Part shown: positions 16,039-24,270 of the stretch, piece by piece
How the letters are laid out: each line of letters starts with the position of its first letter
Position numbering within the stretch: position 1 is the stretch's first letter
Origin: Hyphomicrobiales bacterium
GTDB taxonomy: Bacteria; Pseudomonadota; Alphaproteobacteria; Rhizobiales; Rhizobiaceae
Length of the DNA: 64,000 nucleotides
NCBI GenBank assembly: GCA_900466475.1
Contig: UBMI01000010.1
Coordinates: 620,001-684,000, forward strand
Direction of reading: 5' to 3'
Translations under genes and position numbers: made by a program
The notes under the pieces: model-generated
What the model was told of the DNA's origin: nothing
The model's database searches: none
What the model saw: only the letters and a program-made list of their open reading frames with translations

Positions 16039-16112
16039 ATAACGACCGTTATTAAACTACTTGACATGCGTTGTCTACATTTCATACCAAACGTTACTGT
16101 AACGGTCGTTAC
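16039..16112 (+). promoter_or_regulatory. TetR operator pair flanking the SDR promoter
   Basis: ATAACGACCGTTAT (16039-16052) and GTAACGGTCGTTAC (16099-16112) are near-perfect palindromes with identical TAACG/CGTTA arms and a two-base centre. A further CGTTAC half-site at about 16092 creates an overlapping CGTTAC-T-GTAACG palindrome. TTGACA (16061-16066) lies between the two operators, with a weak -10 about 17 bases later. This arrangement would block both the tetR and SDR promoters. Confidence 0.75.
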
Positions 16113-16175
16113 GAAAAAATGCACAGCCTGCCGATAACGGCAGGCGGGCGCCTGGACGGGGTAGAAAGGACACTC

Positions 16176-16934
16176 ATGTCTCAGATTTTAAAGGGAAAGG
16201 TCGCTCTCGTGACCGGTGGTTCGCGCGGACTTGGAGCGGCGACGGCGGAAGCGCTGGCCGATCAGGGCGCTGATGTTGCGATCAGCTACGTGGCTTCGGC
16301 CGGGAAGGCGGAGGCTGTGGTCGAGAGGCTGCGGGCGAAGGGTGTGCGGGCTCTGGCGATCCAGAGCGACCAGGCCGATACGGCCGCTGCCAAACCGCTG
16401 ATCGACAAGGTCATCGCCACTTTCGGCAAGCTCGACATCCTCGTCAACAATGCGGCGATCGCCGTACAGGGCAAGACGGTCGATGATCCCGAACTCGACG
16501 TGGTCAATCTCGACCGCCAATGGCAGACCAATGTGCTGGGGCCGGTGTCGGTGACGCGGGCGGCGGCTCCGGTGCTGTCTGATGGCGGCCGGATCCTCTT
16601 CATCGGTTCGCTGTTCGGTACACGCGTGCTGGTTCCGGGTGTCGCCGATTATGCCGGTACGAAGGCCGCGCTCATCGGCTATGCGAAGGGTGTGGCGCGC
16701 GATCTCGGCAGGCGCAACATCACCGTCAACGTCGTCCAGCCCGGCGTGATGCCGACCGACATGTCCGTCGAAGCGCTGGGAGACACCGTGCCCGACGCAC
16801 TTCTCGACCTGCATCCCATCAGGCGCATTGCGACGCTTGAGGAGGTCTCCGCGCTCATCTGCCATCTGGCGGGGCCGCATGGCGGCTACATGAGCGGCGG
16901 CGTCATCGATGTCGCCGGCGGACTTGGGATCTGA
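16176..16934 (+). CDS. SDR family oxidoreductase (FabG-like fold)
   Basis: This 252-residue classical SDR has TGGSRGLGAATAEAL (NADP site, about residues 13-27), NNAAI near residue 90, S (FIGSLFG), Y-A-G-T-K (catalytic YxxxK) and a GGVIDVAGGLGI C-terminus. AGAAAGGA lies five bases before ATG 16176. The substrate is unknown. It is controlled by the divergent TetR through the twin operators. Confidence 0.88.
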   Translation: MSQILKGKVALVTGGSRGLGAATAEALADQGADVAISYVASAGKAEAVVERLRAKGVRALAIQSDQADTAAAKPLIDKVIATFGKLDILVNNAAIAVQGKTVDDPELDVVNLDRQWQTNVLGPVSVTRAAAPVLSDGGRILFIGSLFGTRVLVPGVADYAGTKAALIGYAKGVARDLGRRNITVNVVQPGVMPTDMSVEALGDTVPDALLDLHPIRRIATLEEVSALICHLAGPHGGYMSGGVIDVAGGLGI

Positions 16935-16949
16935 CGACTTGGAACGCTC

Positions 16950-16983
16950 TGCACCTGCGGGACTGAAAGGCCCCGCAGGTGCA
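16950..16983. terminator. Bidirectional terminator hairpin
   Basis: TGCACCTGCGGG and CCCGCAGGTGCA are perfect 12-base arms around a 10-base loop, placed between the convergent SDR gene (ends 16934) and epimerase-like gene (ends 16992). TTT follows on the plus strand. Confidence 0.75.
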
Positions 16984-16991
16984 TTTGCGGC

Positions 16992-17891
16992 TCAGGCTGC
17001 GAGAGCGCCATAATCCATCGCGTCGAGATCGGCGATCAGGCCGGGTCCGACAGGATTCCATCCGAGGGTCCGGCGGGTCTTTGCGCTGGAGGCCGGGAAG
17101 TCGAGGCCGGCGAAAATCGCCATCCAGCCGAAATGCTCGGCCGCCTTTTCCGGCGCGACCGAGATGACCGGCAGCTTCAGGCCGCGGCCGAGGGCTTCGG
17201 CAATCTCGCGGGTGGCGATGCCTTCTTCGGCAACGGCATTGTAGCGGGCGCCCGATACCGCTCTTTCGATGGCAAGCCGGTAGAGGAGGGCAACGTCCAG
17301 CAGGTGGCCGGCCGGGAAGCGGTTGCGGCCTTCGCCGACATAGCCGACAGCGCCGTTCTGCCGGGCGATTTCGATGAGCGGGGAGACGAGGCCCTGCTTG
17401 AACGTGTTGTGGACCTGGGGAAGGCGCATGACCGACACGTTGACGCCCTGGTCGAGAAGCGCATTGCCGGCCCGTTCGGACGCGATGCGCGGGTTGGGAT
17501 GCTCGTCATTGAAGACGTCTTCGCTCGCAGGTTCGCCGAGATGGGCATTGCCGATGCCGGTGCCCGAGGTGATGAGCAGCGGGCGGTTGGAGCCCTTCAG
17601 CGCCTCGCCCATGGCGGCAATGACGCGGCTGTCCTTCTGGCAATTCTCGACGAAGCGGGAGAAATCATGGTCGAAGGCCGTGTGGATGACGGCATCGGCC
17701 TTTTCGACGCCGCGACGGACAGTCTCGGGTTCTTCCAGCACGCCCTTGTGAGCTTCGACGCCTGCCTCTTCGAGCGCTTTTGCGCCGGCGTCCGAGCGGG
17801 TCATGCCGATGACATGATGGCCTGCCTTCAGGAGTTCGGGGACGATGGCCGAGCCGATAAAGCCGGTGGCGCCGGTGAGGAAAATGCGCAT
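16992..17891 (-). CDS. NAD-dependent epimerase/atypical SDR
   Basis: This 299-residue extended or atypical SDR has the NAD(P) motif TGATGFIGSAIVPEL at residues 7-21, TSGTGIGNAH, and an NmrA/epimerase-like C-terminal domain (RRTLGWNPVGPGLIADLD). AAGGAGACACGAC precedes ATG 17891. The classical YxxxK is not obvious: ASERAGNAL stands where YARSK-type motifs occur, so it may lack ordinary dehydrogenase chemistry. It is divergent from an XRE/MmyB-like regulator at 17989. Confidence 0.85.
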   Translation of the reverse strand: MRIFLTGATGFIGSAIVPELLKAGHHVIGMTRSDAGAKALEEAGVEAHKGVLEEPETVRRGVEKADAVIHTAFDHDFSRFVENCQKDSRVIAAMGEALKGSNRPLLITSGTGIGNAHLGEPASEDVFNDEHPNPRIASERAGNALLDQGVNVSVMRLPQVHNTFKQGLVSPLIEIARQNGAVGYVGEGRNRFPAGHLLDVALLYRLAIERAVSGARYNAVAEEGIATREIAEALGRGLKLPVISVAPEKAAEHFGWMAIFAGLDFPASSAKTRRTLGWNPVGPGLIADLDAMDYGALAA

Positions 17892-17966
17892 GTCGTGTCT
17901 CCTTATTGCGATGAAGCCCACTATTGCGCTATGTTTTATGCTGTTAAAGTAGTGACGTTATCCTAT

Positions 17967-17972
17967 TATAAT
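17967..17972 (+). promoter_or_regulatory. -10 element overlapping the upstream ATG of the XRE gene
   Basis: TATAAT overlaps the ATG at 17971, with TTAAAG about 17 bases upstream as a weak -35. Transcription would then begin after 17971, so the start at 17989 is the real one. Confidence 0.55.
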
Positions 17973-17988
17973 GGCTAACAGGAATGCT

Positions 17989-18822
17989 ATGAGCACCGAC
18001 GCCAACCCCCTCGGCACCTTCCTTCGCGACCGCCGCTCGCGCCTCGATCCGGCTGTATTCGGTTTTTCCGGGCGACGGCGCACGCCGGGCTTGAGGCGCG
18101 AAGAGGTGGCACAGCGCGCCAATATAAGCCCGACCTGGTACACATGGCTGGAGCAGGGGCGGGGCGGAGCGCCATCTGCCGACGTCCTGAACCGGATCGC
18201 CAGTGGCCTGATGCTGACCGAGCCGGAGCGCGAGCATCTCTTCATCCTCGGCCTCGGCCGGCCGCCCGAGGTGCGCTACCGTGCAGTGGAGGGCATCAGC
18301 CCGCGCCTGCAACGGCTTCTCGATACGCTTGAGGTGAGCCCGGCGCTGGTGCGCACGGCGGCCTGGGATATCGTGGCGTGGAACCGCGCGGCCACCATCG
18401 TCATGACCGACTATGGCAAGCTTGCGCCTGATGACCGGAACGTCTTGCGCCTGCTGTTCTCCAATCCCGGTGTCCGCAACGTCCAGCACGACTGGGATGC
18501 CATGGCGCGTTTCGTCGTCGGGGCCTTCCGGGCGGATGCGGCGCGGGCGGGGGCGACCTCGGAAATAACAGATCTGGTGGAGGAACTTTGCCGCACGAGC
18601 GCCGAGTTCAAGCGGATCTGGGAGGAGAACGAGGTGATCGCCCATGGCGAGGGAACCAAGCGGCTGAGACATCCCGTTCTCGGCGATATCGAGCTTGAAT
18701 ATTCCGGCTTTGCAATCGACGGCAGGCCGGATCTCAACATGGTCGTCTATAATCCCGTCGATCCGGATCTCGCCGAGCGTATTCGCCTGATGGTGAGAGA
18801 CGCAAAACCCGAGCAGGATTAG
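17989..18822 (+). CDS. XRE-family regulator with MmyB-like ligand domain
   Basis: This protein has 277 residues. The N-terminal helix-turn-helix spans about residues 5-75 (LGTFLRDRRSRLDPAVFGF, TPGLRREEVAQRANISPTWYTWLEQGRG). The C-terminal MmyB-like PAS fold has AWDIVAWNRAATIVMTDY and the late LRHPVLGDIELEYSGFAIDGRPDLNMVVYNP, which in this family binds a fatty-acid-like ligand. AGGA is five bases before ATG 17989. It is divergent from the epimerase-like gene, a pairing very common for MmyB-type regulators. Its end overlaps the convergent phosphoesterase gene by four bases. Confidence 0.9.
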   Translation: MSTDANPLGTFLRDRRSRLDPAVFGFSGRRRTPGLRREEVAQRANISPTWYTWLEQGRGGAPSADVLNRIASGLMLTEPEREHLFILGLGRPPEVRYRAVEGISPRLQRLLDTLEVSPALVRTAAWDIVAWNRAATIVMTDYGKLAPDDRNVLRLLFSNPGVRNVQHDWDAMARFVVGAFRADAARAGATSEITDLVEELCRTSAEFKRIWEENEVIAHGEGTKRLRHPVLGDIELEYSGFAIDGRPDLNMVVYNPVDPDLAERIRLMVRDAKPEQD

Positions 18823-19937
18823 GCGCGTCTGCGCAGCGTGAATACCGTCAGCTCCGAGGGCCGGCCGAGCCTGAGCGCAAAGCCCGGCCAGAGCGCGGTG
18901 CCGTTATTGACATAGAGCTGCATGCCGCCGACGTGGTAGTGGCCGGAGACGAAACCGCCATTGGCGCGGGCGACCAGACGATCGAGGCCGAACACCATGC
19001 CGCCATGGGTATGTCCCGACAGCTGCAGGGCAATGCCTCTCTTGGCGGTCTCGGCTGCCATTCTCGGCTGATGGTCGAGGAGGATGATCGGGGCTTCGGC
19101 CGGAGCGCCGTTCAATGCCGCGGCAAGGTCCGGGTTCGGCATGGTTCTGCCGAAAGCCGCAAGATCCGTCACGCCTGCAATGACGATGCGGCTCGCCTCG
19201 CGCTCGATGACGGCGTGCTCATTCATCAGCATGCGCATGCCGAGACTGGCGTCGTGCTGCATCCACTCGTCGTAGCCGAAATAATATTCGTGGTTGCCGG
19301 GGATGGCGAAGATGCCATCGGGCGCCTGAAGCTTCGCCAGGGGGGCGACATCCGCCCGCCGCTTTTCGAGGCGGCCGTCGATGAAATCGCCGGTCACGAC
19401 GATCAGGTCGGTTTTCAGCTCATTGGCCTTCCTGACGAGGGTTTCGGCCCAGGAGGCCGGGAAGAGGCGGCTGAGATGCAGGTCGGTCAATTGTAGCAGG
19501 CGGTAGCCCTCGAAGGCTTCGGGCAGGTCCCGGATCGAGATCTCTACGTTTTTCACCGGCGGAATGCGCACCGCTCCGGCAACGCCGAAAGCGGCCAGAC
19601 CGAAGGCCGTAAGCCCGATCATATAGCGGACTTCGGAGGGCACGGCCGGAAATCGGCCCTCTATGAGGGCAAGGACAAGCGAGACGACATCGAGCGCGAT
19701 CTGGAAGACGGCGAGCAGGAGCGTGGCGCCGAATAGGAAATTCAGGACGATAATCAGCGGGCGCGGATATTCGGGCGCGAAGACGGAACCCGAGGATATA
19801 CGGTTCAGCAGCACCTGCTGCGAGGCGATGAGGAGCAGGCCGGCAAGCAGGGCCTTGGCGGGCCAGATCCATGGCAGGGGGAGAATGAATCTCAGGACGA
19901 CGACGAGCCAGGGGAGCCCGAGAACGAAATGGAACAT
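18819..19937 (-). CDS. Membrane-anchored metallophosphoesterase
   Basis: This protein has 372 residues. Four hydrophobic segments occupy about residues 1-135. A calcineurin-like phosphoesterase domain follows: LLQLTDLHLSRLF (D-x-H), VVTGDFIDG (GD-x-x-D), IPGNHEYY (GNHE), a distal HQPR and LSGHTHGGM (GHTH). All metal ligands are present. The fold matches the YkuE/YaeI group, which can include lipid or UDP-sugar diphosphate hydrolases. The catalytic domain probably faces the cytoplasm or periplasm next to the membrane. The first in-frame ATG is 19937. Confidence 0.88.
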   Translation of the reverse strand: MFHFVLGLPWLVVVLRFILPLPWIWPAKALLAGLLLIASQQVLLNRISSGSVFAPEYPRPLIIVLNFLFGATLLLAVFQIALDVVSLVLALIEGRFPAVPSEVRYMIGLTAFGLAAFGVAGAVRIPPVKNVEISIRDLPEAFEGYRLLQLTDLHLSRLFPASWAETLVRKANELKTDLIVVTGDFIDGRLEKRRADVAPLAKLQAPDGIFAIPGNHEYYFGYDEWMQHDASLGMRMLMNEHAVIEREASRIVIAGVTDLAAFGRTMPNPDLAAALNGAPAEAPIILLDHQPRMAAETAKRGIALQLSGHTHGGMVFGLDRLVARANGGFVSGHYHVGGMQLYVNNGTALWPGFALRLGRPSELTVFTLRRRA

Positions 19938-20067
19938 CAAATAGGCCTGTGATTATCGATGCTTATCGGAGGCAATGAAGAGATTGAATCTGGTGTCTCC
20001 GGCGTTCTGCACAAGGGGCTCATCAGTCTATATGTTCGCCAGCCTGGCCTTGCCTGGGCGCGAGTGC

Positions 20068-20961
20068 TCAGCCTGGCGTCTGCGCTTCGGCGAACAACCA
20101 ACCGATCACGGTTTCCCGCGCGGCAGATTTCCGGTGGCGGGGCCAGACGAGGTAGATATCCGAAGGGCCGCGCAGCCTGGCTTCGAAAACACGCACCAGC
20201 CGGCCCCGGGCGAGGTCCTCGGTGACGAAACCGCCATTGGCAAGAACGATGCCCTGTCCGGCAATCGCCGCCTCGATGGCGTGCGCGGTCTGCGAAAAGC
20301 TGATGCCCTTGAAGGTGGGGCTGCTGCTGTTGGCGAGGTGACGCTCGACGAATTCCGGCCAGAGATTGTGGGCATCGTGCAGCAGCGGATAGGCCGAAAG
20401 CTCCTCGGCCGTGCGCGGCGGGTTGCGGCCGGCAAGCAGCAGCGGGCTGCAGACGGCGATGACCTCCTGTTCGAACAGGAGCTCGGCATTCAGCCCCGGC
20501 CCGAAGGGCGGACGGCCATAGCGGACGGCGAGATCGACGCCATCGGCGGCAAAATTCGAGATGCGCTCGGTCGCCAGGATATGCAGGTCGAGATCTGGAT
20601 GCAGGGCGGTGAAGTCAGGCAGGCGCGGGATCAGCCATTTCGATGCGAAGGTCGGCGTCGTGCTGATCGTAAGCTTGATCGCCTGCGGCTTCAGCTCGTC
20701 CGTTGCCCGAGCGATGATCTCGAAGGCGCGCCTGATATCGGCGATGTAGCGTCTGCCCTCGGCCGTCAGCGCCAGCGTGCGGGGAAGCCGTTCGAACAGG
20801 GTCATGCCGAGCTGCGCCTCCAGCCCTCGGACCTGCTGGGCGACGGCGCCCTGCGTGACGCCGAGCTCTTCGGCGGCGAGCCTGAAGTTGAGGTGTCGCG
20901 CGGCGACCTCGAAGGCCCTGAGGCCATTGAGGGAGGGAAGCTTTCCCGGGATATCGCTCAT
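20068..20961 (-). CDS. LysR-family regulator, GcvA-like
   Basis: This 297-residue protein has the GcvA-group opening (PGKLPSLNGLRAFEVAARHLNF, RLAAEELGVTQGAVAQQVRGLEAQLG) followed by a substrate domain with TPTFASKWLIPRL and a late GFVTEDLARGRLVRVF. It is divergent from an SDR gene at 21079. AGTAG-TTTTT-CTACT at 20964-20978, next to its start codon, is a LysR-type dyad and a candidate operator. Confidence 0.88.
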   Translation of the reverse strand: MSDIPGKLPSLNGLRAFEVAARHLNFRLAAEELGVTQGAVAQQVRGLEAQLGMTLFERLPRTLALTAEGRRYIADIRRAFEIIARATDELKPQAIKLTISTTPTFASKWLIPRLPDFTALHPDLDLHILATERISNFAADGVDLAVRYGRPPFGPGLNAELLFEQEVIAVCSPLLLAGRNPPRTAEELSAYPLLHDAHNLWPEFVERHLANSSSPTFKGISFSQTAHAIEAAIAGQGIVLANGGFVTEDLARGRLVRVFEARLRGPSDIYLVWPRHRKSAARETVIGWLFAEAQTPG

Positions 20962-21078
20962 CGAGTAGTTTTTCTACTGGCAAAGAAGAGGAGAACTGTT
21001 TCGCGCTCGCGCAGTGAACATGATACCGTGCACACAGATACCAATCAATCGACGATATCGTTTCAGGAGGGCACCGGC

Positions 21079-21783
21079 ATGTCAGTAGAAAAAGTGGCTG
21101 TAATCACGGCAGGCGGCAGCGGCATGGGAGCCGAAAGCGCAAGACGCCTGGCGGCCGATGGCTACAAGGTCGCGATCCTGTCTTCATCGGGCAAGGGCGA
21201 GGCGCTTGCCGGCGAACTCGGCGGTGTCGGCGTGACCGGCTCCAACCAGTCGAACGACGATCTGAAGCGGCTGGTCGATGCCGCGATGGGCGCCTGGGGC
21301 CGCATCGACGTTCTCGTCAACAGCGCTGGCCATGGGCCACGCGCCGCGCTCAACGAGATCACCGACGAACAGTGGCATACCGGCATGGACGTCTATCTGA
21401 TGAATGTCATCCGCCCGGTGCGGCTGGTTACCCCGATCATGCAGGCGCAGAAAAAGGGCGCGATCGTCAACATCTCGACGGCCTGGGTCTTCGAGCCGTC
21501 GACGATGTTTCCGACTTCGGCGGTCTTCCGCGCCGGCCTTGCCGCCTATACCAAACTCTTTGCCGACACCTATGCGGCCGAGAATATTCGCATGAACAAC
21601 GTGCTGCCCGGCTGGATCGACAGCCTTCCGGCCACCGAGGCGCGACGCGAGACCGTGCCGATGCAGCGCTATGGCACGAGTGCGGAAGTGGCGGCGACCA
21701 TTGCGTTTCTGGTGTCCGACGGTGCGGGGTATATTACCGGCCAGAGCCTGAAGGTGGATGGCGGGTTGATGCGGTCGGTTTGA
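21079..21783 (+). CDS. SDR family oxidoreductase
   Basis: This 234-residue SDR has the cofactor motif TAGGSGMGAESARRL, NSAG (a variant of NNAG), NISTAW and the C-terminal FLVSDGAGYITGQSLKVDGG. At the usual YxxxK the sequence is FRAGLAAYTKLF, so the catalytic Tyr is displaced. The active site may be altered, or Y-T-K may be used. CAGGAGG precedes ATG 21079. It is probably controlled by the divergent GcvA-like LysR. Confidence 0.85.
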   Translation: MSVEKVAVITAGGSGMGAESARRLAADGYKVAILSSSGKGEALAGELGGVGVTGSNQSNDDLKRLVDAAMGAWGRIDVLVNSAGHGPRAALNEITDEQWHTGMDVYLMNVIRPVRLVTPIMQAQKKGAIVNISTAWVFEPSTMFPTSAVFRAGLAAYTKLFADTYAAENIRMNNVLPGWIDSLPATEARRETVPMQRYGTSAEVAATIAFLVSDGAGYITGQSLKVDGGLMRSV

Positions 21784-21904
21784 GGGCCGGATGGCGGACT
21801 GCTGGTTGTCGAGGGCAGGGTAGCTTGAACTATTCCGCTCTCAGCCTATTGTCAGGCGGTGGACATTGCGCCCATGCCCGCGACGATCGAGAAGGCCAGA
21901 TGCC

Positions 21905-22120
21905 ATGAACAAGTTCACCGTAACCATCACGCGAGAGATCGAAGCCGATACCGCCGAGGAGGCTGCGCTTCTCCTGTATCAGGAGCTTGCGCGGGACGCG
22001 GCGCCGCTTCGCTATCTGGTTGCCGATGAGACGAAGCGGACGCGGACTGTGACGCTCGATCGGGCAAAGGCGGATGAATTCGCAGCCGTCGATCACACTG
22101 CCGATCCAGGTAACTGGTAG
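21905..22120 (+). CDS. Small hypothetical protein, 71 aa
   Basis: The protein starts MNKFTVTITREIEADTAEEA and reads like a compact alpha/beta domain with alternating charged strands (RYLVADETKRTRTVTLDRA). GAGAAGG lies about 13 bases upstream. No signal peptide or membrane segment is present. The family is not recognised. It is similar in size to the AEAL/YcfA-type small proteins, but that is only a guess from pattern. Confidence 0.55.
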   Translation: MNKFTVTITREIEADTAEEAALLLYQELARDAAPLRYLVADETKRTRTVTLDRAKADEFAAVDHTADPGNW

Positions 22121-22166
22121 GCGGGATGGCAGGTGCCGGGGCGGGGAGGACCGCTCGCCCGGGCCA

Positions 22167-23300
22167 TCATTTTTTCTCCCCGAGATACTGAAACAGCGTC
22201 TCCTTCCACGCCTCGTCGTGGATCGCTTCGAGAATGGCGACATCGATAGGCTTGCGGTAGCGGCTGCCGGCGGGCATTGCCATGCCGTAGTTCTGCGGCT
22301 CGAAGACGGTGTCCAGTACTTGCACGCTGGTCGGAAACTGCTGTTCGGCCGTCCATGCAAGCAGCGGCTTGTCATAGACGAAGGCATCGATCGAGCCTGA
22401 TGTCAGCGCCCGGAAGCCGTCCTGCACATTGGCGAAATCCCGATGCCTGATGCGTTCCCCGTCGAGAAATCCTGTGGTCGCCGAACCCGACACGGCACCG
22501 ACGCGTGCCCGCGGCAGGTCTTCTGCGCCGTTCACCAGTCCCCTGATCTGACGCGTCGTGAGCGCGGAGGTGACGCTTGCGGTGAAGACGGCGATGGTGA
22601 TGATCGACATGACCATCCAGAGGATCGCGAGCGTTCGTCCTCCGAGCGTTTTCGGGCCGCGATGACCGGTGCTTGCCTGCGTCATGGCTTCGGCCGACCA
22701 CCAGATGCTGGCGCCGAGCCCCCTGGCGGCGCCGCCGCCGAAATCCTCGTTGTGGCGGTGCTCTAAGAGCCAGATCAGGGCGCCCACGGCCAGCGAGATG
22801 CCGATGAGGGCGCCGACCGCCTGCAGGAAGCCGAGGGATGTCATCGTCTGGGTGATTTCGTACCAGACGGAAGTGCTGTGGACGGAGACGGCGATGCCGA
22901 GGCCGGTATTGTAGAATGGCTGGGAGAAATCGACATTGCGCTCCCGGTCGGCCGTGATGGTGATGGCCGCGACCGAGAGATCGTAATCGCCGCGCTTTGT
23001 TGCCTCGATCAGGCTCTGCACCGAGGGTTCCTCGACCAGCCGATATTTGAGCCCGAGTTTTTCCGCGACCTGACGCCAGAGTTCGATCGACAGGCCGGTC
23101 CAGCTGCCATCCGGCCCCTTCATGGCAAAGGGCGGAGCCTCCTTGGTGCCGACCACCAGTTCGCGGTCCGGAAATTCGGGCGGGACGGCAAACGCGTGCC
23201 GTGGGAAGGATCCGGCCAGACAAAGCAAAAACGCCAGAATGGCGAACGGCAGAGCGCGGTGCCTGCTTTTGCCGGATGAGGGCGCGGTGGTCTTTGCCAT
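22167..23300 (-). CDS. Glutamate-receptor-like ligand-gated channel (GluR0-type architecture)
   Basis: This protein has 377 residues. A signal or first helix spans residues 15-45. A periplasmic binding lobe follows (ELVVGTKEAPPFAMKGPDGSWTG, DLSVAAITITADRERNVDFSQPFY). A two-helix pore module then interrupts the bilobed domain (LQAVGALIGISLAVGALIWLL, the P-segment SIWWSAEAM, TLAILWMVMSIITIAVFTASVTSALT). The second lobe follows (LPRARVGAVSGSATTGFL, DAFVYDKPLLAW). In relatives the pore reads TTVGYGD; here that position is TQASTGH, so the potassium filter is lost. AAAGG lies four bases before ATG 23300. An amino-acid-like ligand is expected, but ion conduction is uncertain. Confidence 0.85.
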   Translation of the reverse strand: MAKTTAPSSGKSRHRALPFAILAFLLCLAGSFPRHAFAVPPEFPDRELVVGTKEAPPFAMKGPDGSWTGLSIELWRQVAEKLGLKYRLVEEPSVQSLIEATKRGDYDLSVAAITITADRERNVDFSQPFYNTGLGIAVSVHSTSVWYEITQTMTSLGFLQAVGALIGISLAVGALIWLLEHRHNEDFGGGAARGLGASIWWSAEAMTQASTGHRGPKTLGGRTLAILWMVMSIITIAVFTASVTSALTTRQIRGLVNGAEDLPRARVGAVSGSATTGFLDGERIRHRDFANVQDGFRALTSGSIDAFVYDKPLLAWTAEQQFPTSVQVLDTVFEPQNYGMAMPAGSRYRKPIDVAILEAIHDEAWKETLFQYLGEKK

Positions 23301-23376
23301 AACACCTTTCCCTTCCTGCATCAGGCGAACTGCCGCTTCGTTCGTGGATCATCCTGAACGGCTGACGGCGTCCGAC

Positions 23377-23411
23377 AAGTACGCAACGGTAAATGCATCG
23401 ATCATTTACGG
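23377..23411 (-). promoter_or_regulatory. Shared 20-bp element, copy 2, with inverted repeat
   Basis: AAGTACGCAACGGTAAATGC (23377-23396) matches the element at 13292 in 18 of 20 bases. Here CGGTAAATG (23387-23395) and CATTTACGG (23403-23411) also form an inverted repeat with one mismatch. It lies 77 bases upstream of the channel gene. Confidence 0.45.
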
Positions 23412-23493
23412 TGGCGGGCATTTCGCACAGGCTGGTTTCAGATCTCGGCAAATCGCGACTCATCCAGAAATGGACGTGCGGCAAATGCGGGCA

Positions 23494-24267
23494 TCAGGGC
23501 CGCCGGCAGGCCAGGATGAATCGGCGGTAGACGAGGGTTCGGAGCCTATTTCGGAGATTGGCATTCTTGCGCTGCGCCCTCGCGATCGGGGCGTGGGAGT
23601 GAAGCGCGATGTCCGTAAAGCCTGCCGATCTCAAGAGCGGCAGGAGCATGTCGGGGCGGAGACCCTGGCCGAAGGGCAGGGCTGACATGATGCGGGCGTG
23701 GCGGGTGCTGAGCGCGCCGTCATAGTTCTTGTCGGCGCCGATGAGGCGGTCGATCCAGGAGATCAGCAGGCTGGCGATGCGGCCGGTCGGTTTCGGGCTT
23801 GCCCAGTCACCATCGAAGAAGAGCAACAGGCCGCCGGGCTTGAGGATGCGGGACCATTCGCGAAAGGTTTCCTGCGGCCGGGTCAGCGTCCAGACGAGAT
23901 GGCGGCAGATGATGGCGTCATAGCTCGCGTCCGGCTCCAGGGTGTTTTCGGCGTCTGCCAGGATGAAGCGCAGGCGCTCCTTGCCGGCGTGTTTGGCGCG
24001 GGCAACCTTCAGCATCGCTTCGGAGAAATCGAGAGCGGTGACGTCATGGCCGAGATCGTGGATCAGGCGGGTCACTTCGCCGGTGCCGCAGGCAAGTTCC
24101 AGCACGCGTTTCGGCTCGGGGCCGAGGGCTTTGCGGATCGGCTTCTGCCAGGCGTCTGCCTCCGGGCCGGGGGCGATCCTGTGGCCGAAGGCGAGGTCGA
24201 AGGTTTCCGAGCGCTTCGACCAGTAGTCGCGGATTTCTTCCTTAAGATCGAAATTCACTCCATCCAT
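23494..24267 (-). CDS. Class I SAM-dependent methyltransferase
   Basis: This 257-residue Rossmann methyltransferase has the SAM motif VLELACGTGEVTRL (about residues 55-68), the acidic motif VTALDFSEAML, ILADAENTL, and RILKPGGLLLFFDGDW (post-motif). The C-terminal third is a basic helical cap. It is the last gene of the cobalamin-riboswitch operon, three bases after the ATPase gene, which suggests a corrinoid-related or metal-chelate substrate. No specific reaction can be assigned. Confidence 0.85.
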   Translation of the reverse strand: MDGVNFDLKEEIRDYWSKRSETFDLAFGHRIAPGPEADAWQKPIRKALGPEPKRVLELACGTGEVTRLIHDLGHDVTALDFSEAMLKVARAKHAGKERLRFILADAENTLEPDASYDAIICRHLVWTLTRPQETFREWSRILKPGGLLLFFDGDWASPKPTGRIASLLISWIDRLIGADKNYDGALSTRHARIMSALPFGQGLRPDMLLPLLRSAGFTDIALHSHAPIARAQRKNANLRNRLRTLVYRRFILACRRP

Positions 24268-24270
24268 GTC

